64,000 nucleotides of DNA, from the NCBI GenBank assembly GCA_902729315.2, contig LR746268.1, positions 7,361,501 to 7,425,500 of the forward strand, in the 5' to 3' direction. The notes below the pieces were generated by a model. That model was not told the DNA's origin. It made no database searches and saw only the letters and a list, made by a program, of their open reading frames with translations. Shown in pieces: positions 1-11,200 of the stretch. Every line of letters starts with the position of its first letter. Within the stretch, counting starts at the first letter, position 1. A program made the translations under genes and the position numbers. Source of the stretch: Spirodela intermedia (taxonomy: Eukaryota > Streptophyta > Magnoliopsida > Alismatales > Araceae).

Positions 1-2
1 TC

Positions 3-256
3 ACTCCCCTGCACACGCCGCAGGACCTGAGAACCATGGGCTTCCACCTGATCGTGTATCCTCTGAGGTCCTCTACGCCGCGGCTCGCGCCATAACTGAC
101 GTCCTGAAGACCCTCAAGGAAGAAGGCACCACCAAAGGCGAGTTCCACAAGCTCGCCACCTTCGAGGAGTTCAACAAGCTGGTCGACCTGGACTACTGGT
201 TCCAGCTCGAAGCCCGCTTCGCCCCATTGAAAGATAACTCCGACGTGAGGGTGTAA
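3..256 (+). CDS. Carboxyvinyl-carboxyphosphonate phosphorylmutase-like protein, 3' end (partial, frameshifted)
   Basis: The last coding part of an isocitrate lyase/PEP mutase superfamily enzyme, cut by the window's left edge. The first frame reads TPLHTPQDLRTMGFHLIVYPL and would stop at about 93. From position 71 the next frame continues LYAAARAITDVLKTL, then ATFEEFNKLVDLDYWFQLEARF, and stops at 254-256. Both parts match the C-terminus of chloroplast CPEP mutase-like proteins (At1g77060/At1g21440 type), whose usual text across the join is HPLTSLYAAAR. One base therefore seems to be missing near 69-71. Family members act on C-C or C-P bonds of phosphonate-like or methylmalate-like substrates; the plant substrate is not well established. 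The catalytic part lies outside the window. The frameshift could be a sequencing error or a recent lesion. The family call is firm, the gene's integrity is not. Confidence 0.8.
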   Translation, partial: SPAHAAGPENHGLPPDRVSSEVLYAAARAITDVLKTLKEEGTTKGEFHKLATFEEFNKLVDLDYWFQLEARFAPLKDNSDVRV

Positions 257-726
257 GCAAGGTTAGAATCGAATCGAACCTCGAGGGAATCCGATTGACT
301 TCTCGGCTGGTTGCCCATTTTTGGTTCTTGATCAAGTTCTTTTTTTTGCAAATTTAGTATTCCCCTGGTTTGATTTTCCTCGGATGGCATTTTTGTGCGG
401 CAATTTCTCGATCAGCTCGTTGACCAAAGCCGGGAAATATGCCTGTTTCGCACAATCTGGGCCATATGCCGGCGGGGAGGGGAGATGGGGATTTTGAGGG
501 CCCCACAAAAATAAGTCACCTGCCAATAGCCGCCGGGCAATCCAACCCTATCCACACCCACACCACAACCTCGGAGCGCGCCGGCCATGGTTTCCTTCCC
601 ACCTCATCGGGCACGCTTACAGATACCACACTCCCAGCGCAGCCTTCCCCTCTCTTCCCTAACTGATCTCCCCATCTTAACTGAAGCCTCTCCTCCGCCA
701 CCGGCCATCAGCAGAGCGGAGAACCC
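257..726. other. Intergenic: 3' flank of the mutase gene and PSAN promoter/5'UTR
   Basis: No protein family is recognisable here. The left part should hold the 3'UTR of the mutase gene and the right part the promoter and leader of PSAN. A CCAAT motif occurs near 523. The ORFs in this stretch overlap on both strands and resemble nothing known. Confidence 0.5.
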
Positions 727-1403
727 ATGGCGACGATGAACTCCAGCGTGCTGGCTTGCAGCTACGCCCTCTCGGGGGCCTCCGACGCGAGCTGGAAGCT
801 CGCCGCTGCCCCGTCGGCGGCGCCGGCCAGCGCCTCCTCCGGCCCCAAGCTGCCGGCGATCCGCGCCCAGCAGACTCGCCCCGTAGAGTCGAAGGAGCGC
901 GAGGGGAGGAGAGCCGCCCTCCTGGGCCTCGCCGCCGCTGTCTTCACCGCCACCGCCGCCAACTCCTCCCCCGCCAACGCCGGCATCATCGACGAATATC
1001 TCGAGAAAAGCAAGGCCAACAAGGTCCGTCTCCCCCCTTTCCCCTTCCTCTCCGTGGAGACAAGCTCTCACAACCATGGATTGCAGGAGCTGAACGACAA
1101 GAAGAGGCTGGCAACGAGCGGGGCCAACTTCGCCCGCGCCTTCACCGTGGAGTTCGGTAGCTGCAAGTTCCCTGAGAACTTCACCGGCTGCCAAGATCTG
1201 GCCAAGCAGAAGGTTCAACCAATACTTTTAACTTCCGACTACCTTCTTCAACCCCCCATTTTCGATGACAGTCGCCCTGATCTCTCCCTTCTCTCTCTCT
1301 CTGGTCAATGCAGAAAGTACCCTTCATCTCCGACGACCTCGAAATCGAGTGCGAAGGCAAAGACAAGTACAAGTGCGGCTCCAACGTCTTCTGGAAATGG
1401 TGA
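727..1403 (+). CDS. PSAN: Photosystem I reaction centre subunit N, chloroplastic
   Basis: PsaN is a small extrinsic subunit on the thylakoid-lumen side of photosystem I that helps plastocyanin dock. Three exons: 727-1023, 1087-1212, 1314-1403. The introns are short (63 and 101 bp), GT-AG and phase 0, and the protein is 170 residues. The first about 80 residues are a bipartite transit peptide: a Ser/Ala-rich stroma-targeting part, then a twin-Arg-like RRAALLGLAAAVF stretch and an ANA cleavage site just before GIIDEYLEKSKANK. The mature protein carries the family blocks NDKKRLATSGANFARAF, CKFPENFTGCQDLAKQK and KYKCGSNVFWKW at the C-terminus, with the expected conserved cysteines. The ATG at 727 gives a transit peptide of normal size. 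Identification is secure; the intron positions were set by frame continuity. Confidence 0.95.
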
Positions 1404-2005
1404 AGCGGCCAGCCGCCGGTCTCGCCTCCCCGCACTATGTGCCTGAATCGATGTCTCATTTAACAGAGTTCTCGTTTCCACTCCCGTTCCCACTCTCCCT
1501 CTCCTGTATGTTGTGTATGGATTCGACGCTCATCAGCGGGAACAATTCGAGTTTGAATGGAAGAAATCTGCTGCATGGTCGCCGGCTTCTGTTTCTCTTT
1601 TCCCTCCCCCCCGTAGCGAATCCTTGGAAAGCTTCAGGAAGAAGAGACCCCAAGAACTCTTATTTCCGATTTTCTCCTCATAATCACAGAACATATCCGC
1701 TCCGACAAAAAAGGCTTCTTTTTTTTTTTGCGAGCCCATGAAATACATAACATCAATTCAGATTTATTTGAAAATAATTAAATAATAATACCTGTTCCAA
1801 GTATTAAATCTACTGGGTATTCCTTTTTCTTTTTTCCCTTTAGAAGGATGGCGTATTCTTCTGTGTATGTATTCCTCCTCGTCGCTCCTCTATCAACAGG
1901 CCGACTTCCGGCTTCTGCAAATAATCCATCTTCTGTACACCCCCGGCCTCTATCTTCGTCTCCGAGCTCGCCCAGTTCATTCTTCTTCCTGCCCGGAAGA
2001 ATCAC
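1404..2005. other. Convergent intergenic region
   Basis: This lies between the PSAN stop and the stop of the minus-strand polygalacturonase gene, so it should contain two 3'UTRs. It is pyrimidine-rich at 1480-1740 and AT-rich at 1740-1850. I see no coding signal. Confidence 0.5.
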
Positions 2006-2795
2006 TCAGAAGATGCAGCGGGACGAGCTGTTGCGGAGCTGCGGGCAAGGGATGGGGAAAACCCCGCTAGCGTCCCCGGAGACGAACTCGCAGCGCCACG
2101 CCGCCGTCGGCGCCACTCCTTGCAAGTTCACATTGCTCAGGCAGATGTTGTCATAGCCCGCCCCTTCTACGCCCTCCAGCAGCGGTGGCCGGCGCACGTC
2201 CACGCCGACGACGTTGCTGATAGAGATGCCGGTGACTCTGGGCAGCGCCGCCGCGTCCCAGGCCTCGTCGGGGTGGTCGTTGGCTCCCCTGCTGAACCTG
2301 ATCGGAATCTTCACCCTCTCCATGGTGACGTTGGTGATGGTCACGTTGGCGATGTATCCCCCTCGTCCCCTATCGGTCTTCAACCTGACGGCGGCGGCAG
2401 AGTCCCAGACATGGAGGGCTTCCACCAGGACGTTGCTTATCCCGCCGGACATCTCGCTGCCGATTCCGACGCCGGAGCAGGTGGGCGTCGTCCCTGAGAC
2501 CCTGCGGATGACGATGTCGGAGCTGGGTCGACCCACCGCCATGCCGTAGTGATCCCACCCGCTCTTCACGGCCACCAGGTCGTCGCCGCTCTCTATGTAG
2601 CAGTCCTCGATGCAGACGTGAGAGCTCGAGTCTGCGACAGGTAAGCCGAGGAAGACGACGATGAGCTTGAATCTGCAGAACTGATCATATGCCGGATGGA
2701 ATCGATGAATCACTTACCAGGGTCGATCCCGTCGGTGTTCGGGGAGTCGAGGGGCGCCAGCACGGTCACATCTTTGATCACCACGTTGCTGCAGA

Positions 2796-2854
<59 letters not shown>

Positions 2855-4675
2855 TTCAATTCACTCCCTAGTCCACTCCGAACGACTGCAGATAATCGAC
2901 ATTGAAGAGGCGGCGGGGAGCAGGGACCTGCAGTAGACGGGGTGGATCGTCCAGAAGGGGGAGTTGAGGAAGGTGACATTGGAGATGAGGACGTTGTCGG
3001 AGTTCATCAGCTCGAGGAGGTGCCCCCTGGTGTGGTCCAGTGTTCTGTTCCTCCATAGCTCCCACCACATCCTCCCCTGCCCGTCTATGCTCCCGTTCTG
3101 CCCTGCGGCCAGTTCACGACGCCCCTTCAACAAATTCCGTCCAGAAGAAGCAACCGCACTGTTCTACAGCTGTTCTCATCTTCATCTCATAAATTCTTCG
3201 AACTTTACTACTCGCAGAAAAAACCGACACTAGATGACGCACGACACCCGAAACATAAAAAAGTCAACCATAATGTGATTGAGCAAGGAAATCAGCAAGC
3301 GCGAATCCGGGGCTAGAACACATTAATTTATGCTCGCTAAACCCCCGATTACTGATCGAAATCCACCCAGCACAAAAAAATTGCAGTAATAATTAATATA
3401 CAGCAAACTCGAAGATCTAACGGGTCGATCCGGAGGGTCCACAGACGGAGAAAAAGCACTGCTTTCTGCGCACGATAGGTGACAAGACAAACCCGACTAA
3501 TTAAATGGGCGATCGGCATCACGCAGGCTGGCGGCATTAATATTCTGTCAGATACCCTTAAGAACTGCGGTGGACTTTCCCCAATGCTGCGATACGATGG
3601 AGATTAAGTGCGCGCTGCCGTTTGATTAGAAAAAATAGCGGGGCAGCAAAGAAAACTGAAGATGATTGACCTTGGAGTACCTGTTATGACAACGTTGCTG
3701 ACCCCGTCGGCGTGCACGAGGCTAATGTGTCGGCCGCCGGGTCTCTCCCTCCCGCGGCCATATGAGGGCAGAGCTTCTATAATCGGCCATTCCTTCGGAT
3801 CCTGCGATCAGGGTCAACGCCGCCGTCATGCCATACCCTCCAATCGCCATAGTTTGGATTGAAGGGAAAAGATAACGGGGAAGAAGGGAGGATGTGGAAG
3901 AGATACGTCGGTGGTCGATTCTGTTCTTGGAGGACAAGTTCTCTGCTCGTGAACAGCCTTTCCTAACGGAAGAGAGATCACGGATGATGGGAGAGCGAAT
4001 TCATGAAAAAGGGAACTCCGAACCCATCCAATTGCCCGTGATGTTGCAGAACCCAGGGATTCTCGAAGCCAATTCTTGGCGTCGAGATCGATTTTCCAAT
4101 AAAAAACCATTCCCTATTTCAATTGTATCTCCCCCCTCACCGCCCCCACCCCCCCCCCTCTCCCCCGGCGACCCACGCCAGGACAAGAACAGATGACTTT
4201 GAATTGGATTGATCCGCACCTGTGAACCCAGTATGACGGCGCCCTCCTCCAAGAAGAGAGTGAAGTTGCTGGTGAGGTTGAAGCTTCCCGTGAGCCATTC
4301 TCCCCGGGGGACATTCAACTGCGCCCCACCCTCGCCGGCAAACCGCTCGAGGTGCTCCACCGCTAGTCGGAAGGCCCCCGTGTTCGAGGTCTTGCCGTCA
4401 CCCACGCCACCGAACTCAGCGACCGACATGACCACCTTCCTCGCGGGCTGTGGCCGGTAGAACCCCGAACAGCTTCCAGCGTCCCCCGCCGCTTGGAGAC
4501 CGCCAGAGACGCCCGTTGCGGTCGCCGCCGGCGACAGAATCGATACATCCCTCGTCGTCTGGAGCCAAGAAAGCCCCAGCAGCGCCGCCGCGAACAGCAA
4601 AATCACCGCCGTGGGCCTCGTGACGCTGCCCCACACAGCGCCGACGATGCCTAGCCATGGTTTCTCTGCTTCCAT
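2006..4675 (-). CDS. Probable polygalacturonase (GH28, pectin-lyase fold), membrane-anchored type
   Basis: Five exons on the minus strand: 4675-4220, 3801-3681, 3102-2928, 2788-2718, 2631-2006. Phases agree and the protein is 482 residues. A hydrophobic segment at about residues 18-36 (AVILLFAAALLGLSWL), after a short basic N-terminus, is a signal peptide or signal anchor. The catalytic part starts at VMSVAEFGGVGDGKTSNT. It holds DPKEWPIIEALPSYGRGRE, GSIDGQGRMWWELW, HTRGHLLELMNS, FWTIHPVYC, NTDGIDPDSS, CIEDCYIESGDDLVAVKSGW and CSGVGIGSEMSGG, matching the At3g42950/At1g19170/At4g23500 clade. Canonical polygalacturonases have GHG-S-IGS; this clade has GVGIGS, so the usual histidine is absent and endo-hydrolase activity should not be assumed. 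The likely substrate is cell-wall pectin. An in-frame upstream ATG at 4792 would add 39 residues; 4675 is preferred because the anchor then lies near the terminus. A (GA)n tract fills much of intron 3. Confidence 0.93.
2801..2851. repeat. (GA)n microsatellite in polygalacturonase intron 3
   Basis: About 25 GA units, starting a few bases from the intron's 3' splice site on the gene strand. On that strand it reads (CT)n and lengthens the polypyrimidine tract. Confidence 0.95.
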
Positions 4676-6107
4676 GTTCCATGAAGGCTCGAGGGAAGGA
4701 TCCCCCGGGGGTCGTAGTAGTAGTATATCGCCAGCCGGCGGAGACGCACCTCGGTTATCTGCGGAACACGTTAGATCACCCTCCTCCCGCAATCAGCACC
4801 GTCCCAAACATCATCAAGCGGCCCGTAACTCTGAAATCCCTATCACTTAACGCGTACTCCGCGAGCCAGCGCGCGCTGGTAGCTTCGCCACGCTTCACGG
4901 GGTTCGCTCCCCAGTCCGCGTCACAGGCCTGGGTGGGCCCGGTCGAGCGGCTGGCTGGATCGTCCTCGATAACGATTTGATACGAGATATTATTATAATT
5001 ACCATGAGGAATCTTAATAATTGGATGGTCATCGCGGAGGGCCGGGATCGGTCAATGCCGTAACCATGAACGAGATATCAAAATGATCGGAAAATAGGAA
5101 GGTTGTTGTATACGGATCGGGTTTAACGACGATAAGCCATTAGGGCTTGTGTTACTCTCTCTCTCTCTCTCTCTCTCTCTCACGGGCTTCACCATCGTCG
5201 GTGAAGGAAGCTCCTCGTCCTCCATCTCCTTCCCTCATCAGGCAGCTCCCCGCATCCACCGGCGGCGCCGCTGCACCGGAGTTCGAAGCTCCTGCGAGCC
5301 ACACGCAAATGAGGAGGCGGCGAGAGGACATCCCCTCTTCTCTACTCCATGGAAGGGGGAAGGGAGGCCGCCGACTTATTCGCAACGGCGGATGAGGAGA
5401 GCGGGCCCTGATCTTCAAGAGGACTACATTACCGACGGCGCGAATCTCCTACTGCGTGTAGGTACCTTCGTCTGTTCCTCACCATTGCAGCTGCGACCAC
5501 CATTTACAGAGGGGGAAATCCTAATGCACGGTCTGCAAGACCAGTCGCCGGCCGGATTTCCCCTCTTTGAAATCCCAACGCCATTTCTGGCCTCCTTCGC
5601 TGTGGCGTATGAATGTGGGGATGGGCGGCCGGAGTCGCCAAGGTCGGTATCAGGCGCTCGGCCGTCGACGTCCTGAAGATGGAAGTCCATCTCTTCGGCT
5701 ATCTCCTTCCTTCTCTTCCGTCCGATCTGAGCGGTCGTTCTCCTCTCGCCGGCGTCACATGGGTCCCGTGACGACACAATACCTGAATTCCTCCTGTGTC
5801 TTCGTCTGAAGCTTCGCGAGGGCCAGTCAACCTCCGGAAACCACGTGGCTGCCGTCGATGGCGATCGGCTGTGGTCACCGCCGTCGGTGGAACGAAAGGC
5901 GGTGATCTCTTCCTGAATGGAGCGCGGAGTCTACGCCTCTCCGCGTAATCTTCTAGTCCCGCGGCTTATAGAATATGAACCAGAGGCGGCCGGTCCTCCT
6001 TTGTTCCTGTCTCTCTTCTTCTTTTCTTCTTCTTCTTCCTCCGTCTCCTCCTTCGGCCTACCAGGGGCGAGCAGAGGGACGCACAAGCAGATCGGATTGA
6101 GGGGAGC
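4676..6107. other. Divergent intergenic region with promoters
   Basis: This spacer lies between the minus-strand polygalacturonase and the plus-strand membrane-protein gene, so it carries both promoters. It includes a (CT)n run at 5155-5181 and a TTC-rich run at about 6014-6050 just ahead of the ATG at 6108, a usual plant 5'UTR composition. The ORFs at 5147-5676 begin inside the CT run and resemble no family, so no gene is called. Confidence 0.5.
5155..5181. repeat. (CT)n microsatellite
   Basis: A perfect CT dinucleotide run of about 13 units in the divergent promoter region. Confidence 0.95.
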
Positions 6108-7106
6108 ATGGATACGGAGCCGGAGGAGCTGCAGTTCCTGGGGATTGTGGGCATCTTCAGGGAGGCCCAGAAGATACTGCTGTCGTGGAGGAAGATCTTC
6201 TCCGGCATCGCCCTGTGGCTCGTGCTCCCGCTTTCCTTGATCTTCCTCCTCCACATCGAGATCTCCGATCTCATATTCTCCAAGATCAACCACAATGAGC
6301 AGGCCCTCGAGGACGCCCCCGTCGGCAGCCGCACCGAAGACAGACTTCTCAACCGCCTCGCCTCCGAGTGGACCTCCTACGTGGCCTTCAAGGCCGCCTA
6401 CCTCGTCCTCGTCCTCGTCCTCTCCCTCCTCTCCACCTCCGCCGTTGTCTACACCGTGGCCTGCGTCTATACCGCCAAGGAGGTGACCTTCCGCAAGGTC
6501 CTCACCGTCGTCCCCAAGGTATGGCGCCGCCTCCTGGTCACCTTCCTCTGGAGCTTCGCCATCCTCTTCGCCTACAACACCTTCTCCTTCCTCCTCCTGG
6601 TCCTCGCCCTCCTCCTCGTCGGGACCGGCGGAGGCGGCATCGCCGCCCTGGTATTCTACATCCCCGCCTACCTCGCCGGCCTGGTTTACATCAGCGTGAT
6701 TTGGCACCTGGCCAGCGTCATCTCTGTGCTGGAAGACACCAATGGGCTGGCGGCGATGCAGAAGAGCAAGGCGCTGATTCAGGGGAAGGCGTGGGTTGCC
6801 AGCGGCATCTTCCTCTTCTTCCACCTCTCCTTCTTCGCCATCGAGGTCTCCTTCAGCCAGCTGGTAGCGCACGGACGGGCCCCGGGCGTCTTGAGCAGGA
6901 TCGGCTATTCCGCGCTGCTCCTGTCGCTGATGTCTCTCCTGGTCCTGGCGGCGCTCGTCGTGCAGACAATCGTCTACTTCGTCTGCAAGTCCTTCCACCA
7001 CGAGAGCATCGACAAGTCGTCCCTCGCCGATCACCTGGAGGTCTACCTCGGCGAGTACACCCCTCTCAAGGGGAGGGACGTCCAGCTCCAGCAGTTCGAC
7101 ATCTGA
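6108..7106 (+). CDS. Uncharacterised plant multi-pass membrane protein (At4g19950-like)
   Basis: A single exon encoding 332 residues. The N-terminus ELQFLGIVGIFREAQKILLSWRKIFSGI is typical of a plant-only family often labelled 'polyadenylate-binding protein 1-B-binding protein'; that label is uninformative and the function is unknown. About six hydrophobic segments are visible: near residues 30-52, 92-120, 140-175, 185-215, 230-255 and 275-305. The tail YTPLKGRDVQLQQFDI is hydrophilic. FYIPAYLAGLVYISVIWHLASVISVLED and GLAAMQKSKALIQG are conserved family blocks. No catalytic motif is visible. Codons are extremely GC-rich at third positions, which creates a long spurious ORF on the opposite strand (5931-7034). 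The start follows a TTC-rich leader. The family match is good; a transport or scaffold role would be a guess. Confidence 0.9.
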   Translation: MDTEPEELQFLGIVGIFREAQKILLSWRKIFSGIALWLVLPLSLIFLLHIEISDLIFSKINHNEQALEDAPVGSRTEDRLLNRLASEWTSYVAFKAAYLVLVLVLSLLSTSAVVYTVACVYTAKEVTFRKVLTVVPKVWRRLLVTFLWSFAILFAYNTFSFLLLVLALLLVGTGGGGIAALVFYIPAYLAGLVYISVIWHLASVISVLEDTNGLAAMQKSKALIQGKAWVASGIFLFFHLSFFAIEVSFSQLVAHGRAPGVLSRIGYSALLLSLMSLLVLAALVVQTIVYFVCKSFHHESIDKSSLADHLEVYLGEYTPLKGRDVQLQQFDI

Positions 7107-8218
7107 CCTCCCTCTGTAGATGCTCTCTCCCCTCTTCTGCCATTAATTCGTATTCCCTAGATCCAGAACCAGGAGATATTCTTCTTCTTCTTCTCCTTCG
7201 TCCGTCGTCTACGCGTGGTCTGTGCCCTTCACCGCGTTGACCTGGTTCGGTCCTCTGCATGGATCCCACCTACCGTAAAACCTTGCTCGACGCAAAGATG
7301 TCCGAGGGTTGTGAGGAGCTGAAAGTAAAGCAAGTGCCGAAGAAAATATCAATTTCAGAAGCTGGAAACGAAAACTCGACTTCGGAGGCGACAAGGAAGG
7401 CATCGCATCGGTGTGTTTTTAAATTAAAACAAAAAGAGGCACCGTTGACTTTTGAGGGAAGAATCCAAACCATCGGGTTCGTTTCAGGACTTGACTTTAC
7501 GCCAGAAAAACGTGGGTTCCAGCGCGGCCGACGTGCCTTAATATATATATATATATGGCATAAAAATACATTTATAACTGATATCGACTTAAAAAATACC
7601 CTATTTAATAATAATGACGTGTAAAATAAGATAAAAAACCGTATCTTCGTGAATTGGCGGCTCTTTCAACCACCGAGAGGAGAGGCAAGTTCCCATTTTT
7701 ATTCCTGGTCTTTATTTGGTACCCTGGTCACGAAACTATGTGCCCATTCCGGACCTATACAATTAAAACTCTAATAGGCTTAATATAAAATTATATAAAG
7801 GTGATGGCGGCATTGAGCAAGAATACGTTCTCTGGGGTCCCTTCGGTGAGCCTTCGGGCTTCATCCGCGGTGGACGGTGTGTGGGCCCAAGGAGGTGGGC
7901 CCGGAATGAGGCAATGGACCGTTCTCTCTTTCAAGCATCTCTTACCGACTATGCTCTCTTTTTTCTTTTTGCCCTCTCCCCCCACCGCCCCCCTTTTCTA
8001 TCGTCGGTTTCCCTTTCACTCGAGGAAGAACGCCAGATCCCTTCACATCTCGGCTCCTCAGGAAAATCCGCGTTGATCGTTGTTGTGACCGTCGACAGGT
8101 TGGATTGACGTGCTCCCCTCGGTTCCACGAAGCTGGATGACTCTTTCTAGGTCTGTGCTGACGGGATAGAACTTTTCTTCCGATGACAGTGATTTCTCGC
8201 AGCACAGGTCTCGCTGAG
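7107..8218. other. Intergenic: 3' flank of the membrane-protein gene and RABC1 promoter/5'UTR
   Basis: Contains a TTC-rich run at about 7181-7199, an (AT)n run at 7541-7556 and AT-rich DNA at 7560-7800. The last about 150 bases before 8219 include acceptor-like TTCTCGCAG at 8193-8201, so a 5'UTR intron of RABC1 is possible. No coding family is recognised. Confidence 0.45.
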
Positions 8219-11200
8219 ATGAATTCGTCATCCTCAAATCAGTCCGAGTTCGATTACTTGTTCAAGCTGTTGCTGATCGGAGACTCGGGAGTGGGGAAGA
8301 GTAGTTTACTATTGAGTTTCACGTCCAACACCTTTGAAGATCTATCCCCTACAATTGGTATGTAGGAAGAATTTGGTTACAATTGGACCTGCGTTTTTTG
8401 CGCTTCTGCGTATCTCTTTCGTATAATCCGCACCTCTCGCAATCACACGATGCTACCCAACCATGTTCGTCGGCCTCATTCTTGAAAAGCATTTATCTTT
8501 GTTTTTCTCGCTAGTAATGCATGTTTGAATTTGAGGTATCTTCATTCCAATAGTCGTAGGTCTCTACGAAAAAAAGAATCGTCAGTCTCTTTTTGTCATC
8601 TTACAGGTGTGGACTTCAAAGTGAAGATAGTAACAGTTGGTGGGAAGAAATTAAAGCTTGCAATCTGGGATACAGGTGATTATTATCCATGTCAACGTCT
8701 CTGTTGAAATTAGCAACTGTGTACTGTAGATTTCTTTAGAAATTTACCTCTTTGAAATGTTTCCTCCCTTTCTTGTTCTTAATTTTTTTTTCAAATGATT
8801 GGGATCGTACTGATTTTTATGTTATTTTCTTGCACCCACATCGAGACTTACTCGTTCAGCGACGACTTAGATGTTAGTGATTCTCATTTTAGTAAAATAT
8901 AATCGGATATTCAATTGTGTAGATTGCTTCCTGCAAAGGAAAGGCAATCAACATTTCTCCTCTGTTGATCTCTATGAGGTTAACATTATATACTCATTGC
9001 TAGAGGTGGAAGATGGATACCAGCAGAGGTTTAACACAAAAGTTATGCTGTCTTGCAGCTGGACAGGAAAGATTCAGAACATTAACAAGCTCGTACTACA
9101 GAGGGGCTCAAGGAGTTATAATGGGTATTTGCTTTTCTTATTTTCAATTCGTTCTGTCATCGTTTACTCTCCTGCTAGATGCTTACATCTGTTTATTTAT
9201 TTATTTTTCAATGTCTTTTACTAAAGCTGGCAACACAAAGTTATCATGGAAGAAGTTTGTGATGCATTGGGTATTGCTGATTTTGTTGACCGTACACTGC
9301 ACTTTTGCATTTTGCATTTACATTTACGTTTTTCCCTGCCTCTTAACTCATTCTGTATCTAGATCTTTGCAACACATGCCACGAAGTTGTGCATTTTACA
9401 TCCCCATAAGAGGAAATATTCATCCATCGATAACTTATGCCTATCTTTGCATTTTTCCGTGACAAAATTTAGACATTATCTTTTGTCTAATGTAACGTGG
9501 CTGATTGCTAAGACAGACTTTTTACGCAGTGATGTGAAACCCTCCTTCACAATGAAACACTGAATTCCCAAATGGGAACACTGTGTGGGGACCATCACCG
9601 ATAAACTTTAGATGGGGCTCCCATATCATCGAATTCACACATACCTGTGCTTACTATCCAAACTTATTTAAACTAGGGTTGCCTACGCTTGCTGCTCGCT
9701 TGCTGTCTACTAAACAATCCTGAAATAATATCGTGAGACCCCCACTAAGCATAAGCATTTCTTCTGCAATAAGAAACTCTGGCAGGGGCTAAAAACTTGA
9801 CGCAGCCTGAGAGATGAGTGGAAATTTCGCATGCCTTTGATGGCAGGAAAAGAAAGCAAACCCGAGAACGCAGATAGACAACAAGTTGTAAGCTTTATAG
9901 AATATTGGAATTATGCCATGCTGTACTATCCATTTAGTATGTCCCAAGAGGTTCTTAACTTGTGCCTTGCATTGTTTTTGCCCACAATGACGTGTCATGT
10001 GGGTAGATTCAAACAGCGGGCATGGGAATGGCAATATTTTGATCCTAGATGTACTGCCCTTATTTGGATTATCTGCTCTAACGGGTTTGTCATTGACATC
10101 CATAAAAGGAATAGGCGCACGAATGATGACAGTCAAATAAATTACACGACTTTTTCTATTTAAGGAGTGCAGACGATAAACACCACCCAAGGGCTCTCGG
10201 TCCTATTCCATCCCAAATAGGTTACACATTGAGGTGACTGACAAGGGATTTCTGAAGGGATGACGATTAATATTAACATGAACCATTATTCATTTTTTCC
10301 TCTCTGATCGGAAAAAGTTGTCAATTTTCGTGATTTGTCTTTCTTTGTGTTGGCAGATGCTTAAACATTGATCCGGGGATCCTCTTAGTGCTGAATATCC
10401 ATCCTGACTCGTTCTGCATAATACAGTTCAGATGGAACTAGATTCTGATCCTCGGAATCAGCAAGAGTCCTGTACTCTTATTTTGATTGAATACTTAGTC
10501 CCCTGGGTCATGTGGTTGTAAAAGAATTTTTTTGAGACACCGATTATTGCATCCTTTACTCTCTCGAGGAGGCATAGCATTTGGAATCGGCAACCCCCAC
10601 TTGGCTGGTTTTGGAGAGATTAGTTGGTTTTATAGCTGATCTCCCCCAGTCTTAATATGAGATTAGCGGCCCTTAAGAAAAAATATCAAGCATCATTTGA
10701 GATAAAAAGAAATAGACATTGTTGATCCACAAGAAACATGCATGTTGTCATCTGTTGAGACATCCATATTTTTGTTGAACTGCATTGCTCCTGGTGGAAT
10801 TAGTCATCTTTGCCTGGATCATTCATATTATGAACTGATTTTTCATCTCAAAAAGGGAGAGAAATGGGAAAAGGATTTTTATAATGATGTCCGAAGAATC
10901 CCTGTGTAAAATTGCTTCACAAGAAATGGCGTAACTGTTGTCTGAGTAAATAAGCTGATATTGAACTCGTATTGTAATTTTTTTTTATGAGCCTTCAATT
11001 TGGTTTTGCATTTGGCAATGTAGCCTGGGATGTGTGGACTGATATTGTCGTTTTTCTTTTTCGTTTAGCAGTTCAGTCATTCTAATGCTCTCTCGGTGAA
11101 TGGTCTTTTTCGTATGACTTTTTTTCTGGGTGAGTGTTAGTGCGGATTACGATTGTGATTCTGTCGGTGTCTAATCTTGGTGTTACATTTTCCAGTTTAC

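Noticed and set aside
604-1218. Minus-strand ORF of 204 codons
   Set aside because: Antisense to PSAN exons 1-2, Gly/Arg-rich with no family resemblance.
5931-7034. Long minus-strand ORF (367 codons), acidic
   Set aside because: Exact antisense shadow of the GC3-rich membrane-protein gene at 6108-7106. Its Glu/Asp/Gly-rich composition is an artefact of GC-rich third positions.
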